A stretch of DNA of 10,711 nt from Scleromatobacter sp038208735 (GTDB taxonomy: Bacteria; Pseudomonadota; Gammaproteobacteria; Burkholderiales; Burkholderiaceae_C): the NCBI GenBank assembly GCA_038208735.1, contig JBBQYL010000181.1:1-10711 (forward strand). The letters run 5' to 3'. Below the pieces are notes generated by a model. It was not told where the DNA came from, ran no database searches, and saw only the letters and a program-made list of their open reading frames with translations. Positions 1 through 7,571 of the stretch are shown piece by piece (within the stretch, counting starts at the first letter, position 1; each line of letters opens with the position of its first letter). Made by a program: the position numbers and the translations under genes.

Positions 1-1362
1 GAAGACCTTGTGCGGCACCAGTTCGGGCGCCACGCCTTCGTCCGCCACCTGCTTCGCCGTCTTGCCGAACGCCAGCGCCTCGGCCTGCGCGATGAGGTTG
101 GCGATGAGCAGGTCGTGCTGGCAGCCGATGGGCGACAGCGCGGTGCAGAAGCCGATGAAGTCGCACGGCACGATGCGCGTGCCCTGGTGGATGAGCTGGT
201 AGAACGAGTGCTGGCCGTTGGTGCCGGGCTCGCCCCACACCACGGGCGACGTGTCGGCCTTCACCGGCTCGCCGTCCAGCGTCACATGCTTGCCGTTGCT
301 CTCCATGGTGAGCTGCTGCAGGTAGGCCGGAAAGCGCTTGAGGTACTGCTCGTAGGGCAGCACCGCCAGCGTGGAGAATCCGAAGAAGTCGTTGTTCCAC
401 AGCGAGAGCAGGCCCAGCAGCACCGGCAGGTTCTGCGCCAGCGGCGCGCTGCGGAAGTGCTCGTCCATCTCGTGGAAGCCGGCCAGCATCGCGTGGTAGT
501 TGTCGGGCCCGACGGCGATCATCGTGGACAGGCCGATGGCCGAGTCCATGGAGTAGCGTCCGCCCACCCAGTCCTCGAAGCCGAACATGTTGTCCGGCGC
601 GATGCCGAACTTCGCCACGCCGTCGGCGTTGGTGGACACCGCCACGAAGTGGCGCGCCACCGCGTCCTCGCTGCCCAGCTGGGCCACCAGCGCGTCGCGC
701 GCGGCCTTCGCGTTGGTCATCGTCTCCAGCGTGGTGAACGTCTTCGACGACACGATGAACAGCGTCTGCGCCGGATCGAGCCCGCGGGTGGCCTCCAGCA
801 GGTCGGTGGAGTCGACGTTCGACACGAACCGGAAGTCGAGCTCGGCATGCGCGTAGTGGCGCAGCGCCTCGTAGGCCATCACCGGGCCGAGGTCGGAGCC
901 GCCGATGCCGATGTTGATGACGTGCCGGATCTTCTTGCCGGTGTAGCCGCGCCAGCGGCCGTCGCGCACCTGGTCGGCGAACGCGGCCATGCGGTCGAGC
1001 ACCTCGTGCACGCCCGGCACCACGTCGACGCCGTCCAGCATCACCTGCTGCCACTTCGGCGCGCGCAACGCGACATGCAGCACGGCGCGGTTCTCGGTGG
1101 TGTTGATGCGGTCGCCGCGGAACATCGCGTCGATGCGCTCCTGCAGGCCGCAGTCCTCGGCGAGGGCCACCAGCAGTTCCATCGTCTTGTCGTTGACGCG
1201 GTTCTTCGAGTAGTCGAGGTACAGGCCCACCGCCTCCAGCGTCAGCCGCGTGCCGCGCTGGGCGTCCTCGGCGAACAGCTCGCGCAGGTGCTTCTTCGCG
1301 ATCTTGCGGTGGTGGCTGGTGAGAGCCTTCCAGCTCGCCTTCTTCGTCAACGTCTTGCTCAT
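1..1362 (-). CDS. pgi: Glucose-6-phosphate isomerase, C-terminus cut by window edge
   Basis: Pgi interconverts glucose-6-phosphate and fructose-6-phosphate in the cytoplasm. My translation of the minus strand from ATG 1362 gives 454 open residues running off the left edge; family members are about 550 long, so roughly 100 C-terminal residues are missing. Visible hallmarks are NIGIGGSDLGP (residues 150-160), the sugar-phosphate loop SSKTFTTLET (205-214), the family signature DWVGGRYSMDSAIGLS (264-279), MESNGK with the expected catalytic Glu354, and GTNGQHSFYQLIHQG with His385. The Glu-His spacing of 31 matches well-studied isomerases. The conserved C-terminal catalytic Lys lies beyond the window. 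The start is set by a one-base overlap with the zwf stop (TGATG) and a good Shine-Dalgarno at 1370-1376. It is the last visible gene of gnd-zwf-pgi and supplies glucose-6-P to zwf, or fructose-6-P to a dual-specific phosphoketolase. Identification is near certain. Confidence 0.97.
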   Translation of the reverse strand, partial: MSKTLTKKASWKALTSHHRKIAKKHLRELFAEDAQRGTRLTLEAVGLYLDYSKNRVNDKTMELLVALAEDCGLQERIDAMFRGDRINTTENRAVLHVALRAPKWQQVMLDGVDVVPGVHEVLDRMAAFADQVRDGRWRGYTGKKIRHVINIGIGGSDLGPVMAYEALRHYAHAELDFRFVSNVDSTDLLEATRGLDPAQTLFIVSSKTFTTLETMTNAKAARDALVAQLGSEDAVARHFVAVSTNADGVAKFGIAPDNMFGFEDWVGGRYSMDSAIGLSTMIAVGPDNYHAMLAGFHEMDEHFRSAPLAQNLPVLLGLLSLWNNDFFGFSTLAVLPYEQYLKRFPAYLQQLTMESNGKHVTLDGEPVKADTSPVVWGEPGTNGQHSFYQLIHQGTRIVPCDFIGFCTALSPIGCQHDLLIANLIAQAEALAFGKTAKQVADEGVAPELVPHKVF

Positions 1363-2798
1363 CAGGCTGCCTTCTTCTTCTTGTTGTCGCCGCAACCGCT
1401 CTCCGGCACCGGCGCCTGCCAGCCGCCGTCGTCCGCGATCAGCGCGTCGGCCTCGGCCGGGCCCCAGGTGCCCGGCTGGTAGGCCACGACCTTCGGGTGG
1501 TTCACGAGGATGTCGTCCACCGCCGTCCAGGCGGCCTCGACCGACTCCAGGCTGGTGAACAGCGAGCCGTCACCGGCCATCGCGTCGCCCAGCAGGCGGT
1601 CGTAGGGGGCCTCCTCGCCGCTGAGGTCTTCGCAGGCGTACAGCTCGCGCTGCTGGCCGACGAACTGCTTGCCGACGTTCTTCGCGCGCGCCGCGAGCGC
1701 GATGGACGACGTGGGCTGCAGCCGGAAGCGCAGGTAGTTCGGGCGGCCGCCGGCGTCCTCGAACAACGCCTGCGCGGGGGGCTTGAACTGGATCTGCACC
1801 TCCACCGCGGTGTTGGGCAGCTTCTTGCCAGCGCGCAGGTAGAACGGCACGTCCTTCCAGCGCGGCGTGTCGACGTGGACACGCAGGGCCACGTAGGTCT
1901 CGACGTCGGAGTCGGGCGCCACGTCCTTCTCCTGGCGATAGCCGTCGTACTGGCCGCGCACCATGTCGTCGGGTTTCACCGGGCGGATCGCCTTGAACAC
2001 GGCGGCCTTGGCCGCCTGCAGGTCGGCGAAGCTGCGCGACTTCGGCGGCTCCATCGCCAGCAGGGCCACGATCTGGAACAGGTGGTTCTCGACGACGTCG
2101 CGCAGCGTGCCGGCCGTCTCGTAGAACGCGCCCCGGTCGCCCACGCCGAAGTCCTCGGACATCGTCATCTGCACGCTGGCGACGTGATCGCGGCACCACA
2201 GCGGCTCGAGGAACGAGTTGGCGAAGCGGAAGTACAGGAGGTTCATGATGGCCTCCTTCCCGAGATAGTGGTCGATGCGGAAGATGGCGTCCTCCGGGAA
2301 CACCGAGCGCGCCACCGCGTCGAGCTCCTTGGCCGAGGCCAGGTCGCGGCCGAAGGGCTTCTCCACGACCAGGCGCGCGTCCTTGGCCAGGCCGGCGCTG
2401 CCCAGGTTCTTGATGACGGTCTCGAACAGCGTGGGCGGCACGGCCAGGTAGTGCGCCGGGCGCTGCGCGCCGTCCAGCGCCTTCTTCAGCGCGTCGAAGG
2501 TCTCGGGCTTGTTGTAGTCGCCGCCCACGTAGCGGATGGCCTGCTGCAGCTTGTCGAACGCCGCGCCGTCGTCGATGCCGCCGCCTTCCTTCTCGATGGA
2601 ATCGCGCACGCGCTGGTGCACCTCCTCGTCGGACTGCGGGCGGCCGGCGACGCCGACCACACGAGGCACCAGCTCGCCGCGCTTCGCCATCGCGTAGAGC
2701 GCGGGGAAGATCTTCTTGGTGGCGAGGTCGCCCGTGAACCCGAACAGCACGAGGGCGTCGGAATGGGCGGCGGGGCTGGTCTTCGTGGCGTCGGTCAT
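1362..2798 (-). CDS. zwf: Glucose-6-phosphate 1-dehydrogenase
   Basis: This enzyme oxidises glucose-6-phosphate to 6-phosphoglucono-lactone, making NAD(P)H, as the entry step of the oxidative pentose phosphate or Entner-Doudoroff route. The protein has 478 residues, usual for bacteria (about 480-500). The N-terminal Rossmann fingerprint GFTGDLATKK is at residues 20-29, VEKPFGRDL at 145-153, the substrate-binding signature RIDHYLGK at 174-181 (His177), and ETAGTLRDVVENHLFQ at 227-242 with the expected catalytic His239. All key residues are present. The C-terminus ends in a Lys-rich tail (GDNKKKKAA), whose codons also provide the ribosome binding site of pgi. The ATG at 2798 lies 7 bases after the gnd stop. 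That gap has no Shine-Dalgarno, but the purine-rich end of gnd (GAAAAGAAAGA) could serve, suggesting translational coupling. The sequence alone does not settle NADP versus NAD preference. Confidence 0.97.
   Translation of the reverse strand: MTDATKTSPAAHSDALVLFGFTGDLATKKIFPALYAMAKRGELVPRVVGVAGRPQSDEEVHQRVRDSIEKEGGGIDDGAAFDKLQQAIRYVGGDYNKPETFDALKKALDGAQRPAHYLAVPPTLFETVIKNLGSAGLAKDARLVVEKPFGRDLASAKELDAVARSVFPEDAIFRIDHYLGKEAIMNLLYFRFANSFLEPLWCRDHVASVQMTMSEDFGVGDRGAFYETAGTLRDVVENHLFQIVALLAMEPPKSRSFADLQAAKAAVFKAIRPVKPDDMVRGQYDGYRQEKDVAPDSDVETYVALRVHVDTPRWKDVPFYLRAGKKLPNTAVEVQIQFKPPAQALFEDAGGRPNYLRFRLQPTSSIALAARAKNVGKQFVGQQRELYACEDLSGEEAPYDRLLGDAMAGDGSLFTSLESVEAAWTAVDDILVNHPKVVAYQPGTWGPAEADALIADDGGWQAPVPESGCGDNKKKKAA
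1370..1376 (-). promoter_or_regulatory. Ribosome binding site of pgi inside the zwf poly-Lys tail
   Basis: On the minus strand AAGAAGG lies 7 bases before the pgi ATG and is made of the Lys codons ending zwf. It fixes the pgi start and suggests that ribosomes finishing zwf pass directly to pgi. Confidence 0.55.
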
Positions 2799-2805
2799 GG
2801 GAAGG

Positions 2806-3819
2806 TCAATCTTTCTTTTCCGCGTGTCCGCCGAACTCGGCGCGCATCGCGGACAGGATCTGGTTGGCGAACTTCGCTTGCCCTTGCGACGAGAAGCGGT
2901 CGTACAGCGCGGCGCTGAGCACTTGCGTGGGCACGCCTTCGTCGATGGCGGCCTGGATGGTCCAGCGCCCCTCGCCGGAGTCGGACACGCGGCCGCCGAA
3001 TTTCGACAGTTCCGGGTCGGCGACCAGCGCCTTGGCGGTGAGATCGAGCAGCCACGAGCCCACCACGCTGCCGCGGCGCCATACCTCGGCCACCTGCGGC
3101 ACGTCGATGTCGTACTGGTAGTACTCGGGGTTGCGCATCGGCGCCGTCTCGGCGTCCTTGGCGTGGTCGCGCTTGCCCACGTTGGCGTTGCGCAGGATGT
3201 TGAAGCCCTCGGCGAAGGCGGCCATCATTCCGTACTCGATGCCGTTGTGCACCATCTTCACGAAGTGACCCGCGCCGTTGGGGCCGCAGTGCAGGAAGCC
3301 CTGCTCGGCGCTCGAGGGGTCGCCGGTGCGACCGGGCGTGCGCTCGGCGGTCTCCACGCCGGGCGCCAGCGCCTTGAAGATGGGCGAGAGGTGCTCGAAG
3401 ATCTCGGGCTCGGCGCCCACCATCAGGCAGTAGCCGCGATCCTGGCCGGCGATGCCGCCGCTGGTGCCGCAGTCCACATAGTGGAACCCGGAGTCCTTCA
3501 GGCGCTTGGCGCGGTCGACGTCGTCGCGGTACCACGAGTTGCCGCCGTCGATGATGATGTCGCCGGGATCGAGGTGGGCGATCAGGTCGTCCAGCACGTG
3601 GTCGACGACGGCGGCGGGCACCATCATCCACACCGCGCGCGGCTTCGTCATCTGCGCGGCCATCTCCTGGAGGGTGGCGGCGCCGAGCGCGCCGTCGGCC
3701 ACCATCTTGGCGACGGCGTCGGCGTTGGCGTCCTGCACCACGCATTGGTGGCCGTGGCGCATCACCCGGCGCGCCATGTTCGCGCCCATCCGACCCAAAC
3801 CGATCATTCCGAGTTGCAC
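2806..3819 (-). CDS. gnd: 6-phosphogluconate dehydrogenase, decarboxylating, short NAD-type
   Basis: This enzyme oxidatively decarboxylates 6-phosphogluconate to ribulose-5-phosphate and CO2. From a GTG start at 3819 the protein has 337 residues, fitting the short class (about 300-340) rather than the roughly 470-residue E. coli type. The nucleotide-binding motif GLGRMGANM is at residues 7-15, the substrate signature DCGTSGGIAGQDRGYCLMVG at 116-135, and GHFVKMVHNGIEYGMM at 184-199. The last supplies the expected catalytic Lys188 and Glu195, seven apart as in known enzymes. Asp30 at the end of the second beta strand (VVQDAN) is typical of NAD rather than NADP binding (inference). The frame stays open upstream to an ATG at 3978, but that adds 53 residues without family character, while homologues begin at the QLGMIGLGRMG strand. 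GAAAGA just upstream is a partial Shine-Dalgarno. It is the first gene of the minus-strand operon. Confidence 0.95.
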   Translation of the reverse strand: MQLGMIGLGRMGANMARRVMRHGHQCVVQDANADAVAKMVADGALGAATLQEMAAQMTKPRAVWMMVPAAVVDHVLDDLIAHLDPGDIIIDGGNSWYRDDVDRAKRLKDSGFHYVDCGTSGGIAGQDRGYCLMVGAEPEIFEHLSPIFKALAPGVETAERTPGRTGDPSSAEQGFLHCGPNGAGHFVKMVHNGIEYGMMAAFAEGFNILRNANVGKRDHAKDAETAPMRNPEYYQYDIDVPQVAEVWRRGSVVGSWLLDLTAKALVADPELSKFGGRVSDSGEGRWTIQAAIDEGVPTQVLSAALYDRFSSQGQAKFANQILSAMRAEFGGHAEKKD

Positions 3820-3842
3820 TGCAGTCTTTCGAAGTTGAATGC

Positions 3843-3855
3843 CGCGATCATCGCG
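3843..3855. promoter_or_regulatory. 13-base perfect palindrome upstream of gnd, possible operator
   Basis: CGCGAT-C-ATCGCG has two perfect 6-base arms around one central base and ends 24 bases from the gnd GTG. The position suits a repressor site for the gnd-zwf-pgi operon. It does not match the HexR consensus that controls zwf in other proteobacteria. In such GC-rich DNA a short CG-rich palindrome can arise by chance, so this is a weak candidate. Confidence 0.25.
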
Positions 3856-3924
3856 CACGGCGGGCGGGATGGCGACAACGCGGGCATCCGGGCTGTCGGC
3901 AAGCCCCATGCCCAACGGCCGAGC

Positions 3925-3930
3925 TTGACA
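3925..3930 (+). promoter_or_regulatory. Possible -35 box (TTGACA) for ackA-xfp-fba
   Basis: This is an exact match to the sigma-70 -35 consensus, 71 bases upstream of the ackA ATG, in DNA where AT-containing hexamers are scarce. The sequence 16-18 bases downstream (around TGATGC) is a poor -10 match, so promoter activity is uncertain; an activator or another sigma factor could compensate. Confidence 0.3.
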
Positions 3931-4001
3931 GCCTCTCGCAAGGCGGGTGATGCGCAACGGGCTCGCCGATTGCCGCATGCCCAGGCTACGCTCCCCAGGC
4001 C

Positions 4002-5186
4002 ATGCCGACGTCCGCGCCCACTCTCCTTGTCCTCAACGGCGGCTCCACGAGCCTTCGCTTCGCGGTCGCACGCGCCGACGCGGCGCTGACAAGCGTCTGC
4101 AGCGGAACCGTCGAGCGCATCGGCCACGATGACGCGCACCTGAGCCTCGACAACGGCACGCACGAGGCGTTGAGCGCATCAGATCCCGGCGCTGCCGTGC
4201 ACGCGTTGGTGCAGTGGTTGCGGCAACGCGGCCAGGCCGGCGAACTCGCGGCCGTGGGGCACCGCGTGGTGCACGGCATGGGCCGCTTCGACCCCGAGCG
4301 CATCACGCCGGCGCTGCTGGAGGCGTTGCACCGGATCGAGCCGGTGGACCCGGATCACCTGCCGGTGGAGATCGCGCTCATCGAGGCCGCGCGCGTGGCG
4401 CTGCCCGGCGTGGCGCAGGTGGCCTGCTTCGATACCCGGTTCCATCGCGACCTGCCCCGGGTGGCGGCGCAGTTGCCGCTGCCCCGTCGTTTCGAGGCGC
4501 AAGGGCTGCGGCGCTACGGGTTCCACGGGCTGTCCTATACATTCCTGCTGGAGACGCTTGGGCGCATCGCCGGGCCCGAGGCCGCTCAGGGGCGCGTGAT
4601 CCTGGCCCACCTCGGCGGCGGGGCCAGCCTGGCGGCGGTGCGCGAGGGCCGGTGCGTCGACACCACCATGAGCTTCACTCCCACGGCCGGCCTGGTGATG
4701 GGCACCCGATCGGGCGATCTCGACCCCAGCCTGGCGCCTTACCTGCAGCGCACGGCCGGTGTCTCCAGCGCGCAGTTCCTTAAGATGGTCAACCACGAGT
4801 CCGGTCTGCTGGGTGTCTCGGGCACGAGCGCCGACATGCGGGAGCTGCTGGCCGCCGAGGCCGCCGATCCGCGTGCCGCGGAGGCCGTCGCGCTGTTCTG
4901 CTACACGGTGCGCAAGGCCATCGGCAGCTTCGCCGCCGCACTCGGCGGGCTCGACACGCTGGTGTTTTCGGGTGGCATCGGCGAGAACGCGTCGCTGGTG
5001 CGTGCACGCGTCTGCGAGGGCCTGCAATTCCTGGGCGTCCACATCGACGCCGACCGCAACGCCGGGCCGCCCGGCCTGATCTCCTCTCCCACGGGCCGCG
5101 TCGCGGTGCACGTGATCCGCACGGACGAGGCGCACATCATCGCCCGCGACGTGTGCCACCTGCTTGCACTGCGAGGCTCACCATGA
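4002..5186 (+). CDS. ackA: Acetate kinase
   Basis: Acetate kinase converts acetyl-phosphate and ADP to acetate and ATP, reversibly, in the cytoplasm. The protein has 394 residues, the usual family length. Conserved elements in order are the N-terminal phosphate loop LNGGSTSLRF (11-20, Asn12), GHRVVHG (86-92, Arg88), FDTRFH (143-148, expected catalytic Asp144), YGFHGLS (172-178, His175), HLGGGASL (203-210), GTRSGDLDP (234-242, expected transition-state Arg236), FSGGIGEN (322-329) and TDEAHIIARD (374-383, Glu376). Small deviations from the commonest signature (GGSTSLRF instead of AGSSSLKF) leave the key Asn intact. The gene overlaps xfp by ATGA, so the two are probably translated together, and its natural substrate here is the acetyl-phosphate made by phosphoketolase. 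The ATG at 4002 lacks a strong Shine-Dalgarno, but the conserved first strand begins at residue 8, leaving little room for another start. Confidence 0.97.
   Translation: MPTSAPTLLVLNGGSTSLRFAVARADAALTSVCSGTVERIGHDDAHLSLDNGTHEALSASDPGAAVHALVQWLRQRGQAGELAAVGHRVVHGMGRFDPERITPALLEALHRIEPVDPDHLPVEIALIEAARVALPGVAQVACFDTRFHRDLPRVAAQLPLPRRFEAQGLRRYGFHGLSYTFLLETLGRIAGPEAAQGRVILAHLGGGASLAAVREGRCVDTTMSFTPTAGLVMGTRSGDLDPSLAPYLQRTAGVSSAQFLKMVNHESGLLGVSGTSADMRELLAAEAADPRAAEAVALFCYTVRKAIGSFAAALGGLDTLVFSGGIGENASLVRARVCEGLQFLGVHIDADRNAGPPGLISSPTGRVAVHVIRTDEAHIIARDVCHLLALRGSP
5173..5176 (+). promoter_or_regulatory. Ribosome binding site deciding the xfp start
   Basis: GAGG lies 6 bases before ATG 5183 and inside the end of ackA. 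It favours 5183 over the in-frame upstream ATG at 5153, which would add ten residues and overlap ackA by 34 bases. Confidence 0.6.
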
Positions 5187-7570
5187 CACCGCTCCACCCT
5201 GGCCCCTCTCCCCTGACCCCCGCGCTGCGCGCGACCGTCGACGCCTGGTGGCGCGCCGCGAACTACCTGTCGGTGGGACAGATCTACCTGTGCGACAACC
5301 CGTTGCTCAAGCGCCCGCTGGCAGTCGACGACGTCAAGCACATGCTGCTCGGACACTGGGGCACCACCCCGGGCCAGAACTTCATCTACGCGCACCTGAA
5401 CCGTGCGATCACGAAGTACGACCTCGACATGATCTACGTCAGCGGCCCGGGCCATGGCGGCCCGGCCGTGGTGGCGGGCACCTACCTGGAGGGCACCTAC
5501 AGCGAGATCTATCCGAACGTGTCGCGCGACGAGACCGGCCTGCAGCGCCTGTTCAAGCAGTTCTCGTTTCCCGGCGGCATTCCCAGCCACGCCTCGCCCG
5601 AGACGCCCGGCTCGATCCACGAGGGCGGTGAGCTGGGCTACTCGCTGTCGCATTCCTTCGGCGCCGTGTTCGACAACCCCGGGCTGGTGGTGGCCTGCGT
5701 GATCGGCGACGGCGAGGCGGAGACCGGACCGCTGGCCACGGCCTGGCATTCCAACAAGTTCCTCGATCCCGTCGGCGACGGTGCGGTGCTGCCCATCCTG
5801 CACCTGAACGGCTACAAGATCTCGAACCCGACGCTGCTGGCGCGGATTCCGCGCGCCGAGCTGTTCCAGCTGCTGCAAGGCTACGGCTGGGAGCCGTTGC
5901 TCGTGGAAGGCCACGAGCCCGAGGCGATGCACGACGCGATGGCCGCCGCGCTGGATGCCTGCATCGAGCGCGTGCGGGCGATCCAGGACGACGCCCGCCG
6001 CCACGGGGTCACCGCCAGGCCGCGCTGGCCCATGATCGTGCTCGCATCGCCCAAGGGCTGGACCGGCCCGAAGGAGATCGACGGCAGGAAGGTGGAGGGC
6101 ACCTTTCGTTCGCACCAGGTGCCGCTGTCCGACCCGCGTGCCAACCCGGCCCACCTGGCCATGCTCGAGACGTGGCTGCAAAGCTATCGCCCGCACGAGC
6201 TGTTCCACGCGGACGGCCGCCTCAAGGAGGAGATCGCCGCGCTCGCCCCCGTGGGCGCGCGCCGCATGGGCGCCAACCCGCACGCCAACGGCGGGCTGCT
6301 GCTGCGGGAGCTCCACATGCCGCCGTACCGCGACTACGCGGTGGCGGTGGCCCGGCCCGGCACGCCCGGCATCGGCGACACCCACGTGCTCGGCAAGTTC
6401 GTGCGCGACGTCGTCGCGCTGAACGAGCCCACCCGCAACTTCCGCCTGTTCGGGCCGGACGAGACGCTGTCCAACGGCCTGGAGGCGGTGTTCGAGACGA
6501 CGACGCGGCAGTGGGAGGGCGAGGTGGTGCCGGGCGACGAGTTCCTCGCGCGCAGCGGCCGCGTGATGGAGATGCTCAGCGAGCACCAGTGCGAGGGCTG
6601 GCTCGAGGGCTACCTGCTCACGGGCCGGCACGGCTTGTTCAACTGCTACGAGGCGTTCATCCACATCGTCGATTCGATGTTCAACCAGCACGCGAAGTGG
6701 CTGAAGGTGACGGCCAAACTTCCGTGGCGGGCCAGGATCGCGTCGCTGAACTACCTGCTGGCGTCGCACGTGTGGCGGCAGGATCACAACGGCTTCACGC
6801 ACCAGGATCCCGGCTTCATCGACCACGTGATGAACAAGAAGCCCGAGGTCGTGCGCGTGTACCTGCCGCCCGATGCCAACTGCCTGCTGTCGGTGATGGA
6901 TCACTGCCTGCGCAGCCGCCATTACGTCAACGTCGTGATCGCCGGCAAGCACCCGGCGCCGCAGTGGCTCGACATCGACCAGGCCGCGGCGCACTGCGCG
7001 GCCGGCATCGGCATCTGGGACTGGGCCGGCAACGAGGACGCCTCGTCGAGCCAGGGCCCCGACGTGGTGATGGCCTGCTGCGGCGACGTTCCCACGCTGG
7101 AGACCATGGCCGCCGTGAGCCTGCTGCGCGAGCACCTGCCCGAGTTGCGCATGCGCGTCGTCAACGTGGTCGACCTGTGCCGCCTGATGCCGCGTTCGGA
7201 GCATCCGCACGGCCTCGAGGATCGAGCCTTCGACGAGCTGTTCACGCGCGACAAGCCGGTGATCTTCGCGTTCCACGCCTATCCCTGGCTGATCCACCGC
7301 CTCACCTATCGGCGCGCGAACCACGCCAACTTCCACGTGCGCGGCTACAAGGAGGAGGGCACGATCACCACCGCTTTCGACATGACCGTGCTCAACGAGA
7401 TCGATCGCTTCCATCTGGTCATGGACGCCATCGATCGCCTGCCCCAGACGGGCGAGCGAGGCCTGGCGGTCAAGCGCACGCTGCAGGCCCGGCTTGTCGC
7501 GCACAAGCAATACATCGACACCAACGGACAGGATCTGCCGGAGATCCGCAACTGGACATGGAGCCGCTGA
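5183..7570 (+). CDS. xfp: Phosphoketolase (xylulose-5-P / fructose-6-P)
   Basis: This thiamine-diphosphate enzyme cleaves xylulose-5-phosphate with phosphate to acetyl-phosphate plus glyceraldehyde-3-phosphate. Many members also cleave fructose-6-phosphate to acetyl-phosphate plus erythrose-4-phosphate. From ATG 5183 it has 795 residues, the normal length (about 790-830). HWGTTPGQ (His58), SGPGHGGP (His91) and SHASPE (His136) match, with a constant offset of 6, the three active-site histidines I recall from the bifidobacterial enzyme. The family signature EGGELGYSLSHSFG is at 147-160 and the ThDP/metal motif GDGEAETG at 175-182. FRSHQVPL (308-315), EGWLEGYLLTGRHG (471-484) and FTHQDPGF (538-545) are further conserved blocks. 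The N-terminal ThDP domain, pyrimidine-binding domain and C-terminal domain all appear intact. It sits between ackA, which uses its acetyl-phosphate, and an aldolase gene one base downstream. Substrate preference cannot be read from the sequence. Confidence 0.97.
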   Translation: MTPLHPGPSPLTPALRATVDAWWRAANYLSVGQIYLCDNPLLKRPLAVDDVKHMLLGHWGTTPGQNFIYAHLNRAITKYDLDMIYVSGPGHGGPAVVAGTYLEGTYSEIYPNVSRDETGLQRLFKQFSFPGGIPSHASPETPGSIHEGGELGYSLSHSFGAVFDNPGLVVACVIGDGEAETGPLATAWHSNKFLDPVGDGAVLPILHLNGYKISNPTLLARIPRAELFQLLQGYGWEPLLVEGHEPEAMHDAMAAALDACIERVRAIQDDARRHGVTARPRWPMIVLASPKGWTGPKEIDGRKVEGTFRSHQVPLSDPRANPAHLAMLETWLQSYRPHELFHADGRLKEEIAALAPVGARRMGANPHANGGLLLRELHMPPYRDYAVAVARPGTPGIGDTHVLGKFVRDVVALNEPTRNFRLFGPDETLSNGLEAVFETTTRQWEGEVVPGDEFLARSGRVMEMLSEHQCEGWLEGYLLTGRHGLFNCYEAFIHIVDSMFNQHAKWLKVTAKLPWRARIASLNYLLASHVWRQDHNGFTHQDPGFIDHVMNKKPEVVRVYLPPDANCLLSVMDHCLRSRHYVNVVIAGKHPAPQWLDIDQAAAHCAAGIGIWDWAGNEDASSSQGPDVVMACCGDVPTLETMAAVSLLREHLPELRMRVVNVVDLCRLMPRSEHPHGLEDRAFDELFTRDKPVIFAFHAYPWLIHRLTYRRANHANFHVRGYKEEGTITTAFDMTVLNEIDRFHLVMDAIDRLPQTGERGLAVKRTLQARLVAHKQYIDTNGQDLPEIRNWTWSR
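7560..7563 (+). promoter_or_regulatory. Ribosome binding site of the aldolase gene
   Basis: GGAG lies within the last codons of xfp, 8 bases before ATG 7572. It is well placed and supports this start and translational coupling to xfp, whose stop codon is only one base from the ATG. Confidence 0.6.
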
Positions 7571-7571
7571 A

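Larger units (their letters stand above)
3820..4001. promoter_or_regulatory. Divergent promoter region between gnd and ackA
   Basis: This 182-base gene-free spacer must hold the promoters of both central-carbon operons. On the plus strand a perfect TTGACA (3925-3930) could be a -35 box for ackA-xfp-fba, but no convincing -10 box lies 16-18 bases downstream. A 13-base perfect palindrome lies close to the gnd start (3843-3855). No convincing minus-strand promoter could be read by eye. No RNA gene, riboswitch or small ORF is evident. Confidence 0.6.

Noticed and set aside
10..2918. Two long plus-strand open frames opposite pgi and zwf
   Set aside because: These are shadow frames of strongly conserved minus-strand genes, rich in His, Arg, Val and Ala with no family motifs.
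3820..3978. N-terminal extension of gnd to ATG 3978
   Set aside because: The added 53 residues lack family similarity, while homologues start at the QLGMIGLG strand, supporting GTG 3819.
2716..4089. 457-codon plus-strand frame crossing gnd and its upstream region
   Set aside because: It is antisense to gnd, passes through the divergent promoter region and shows only repetitive composition.
5153..5182. Upstream ATG 5153 as the xfp start
   Set aside because: It would overlap ackA by 34 bases; ATG 5183 has GAGG at a proper distance and gives the common ATGA overlap.
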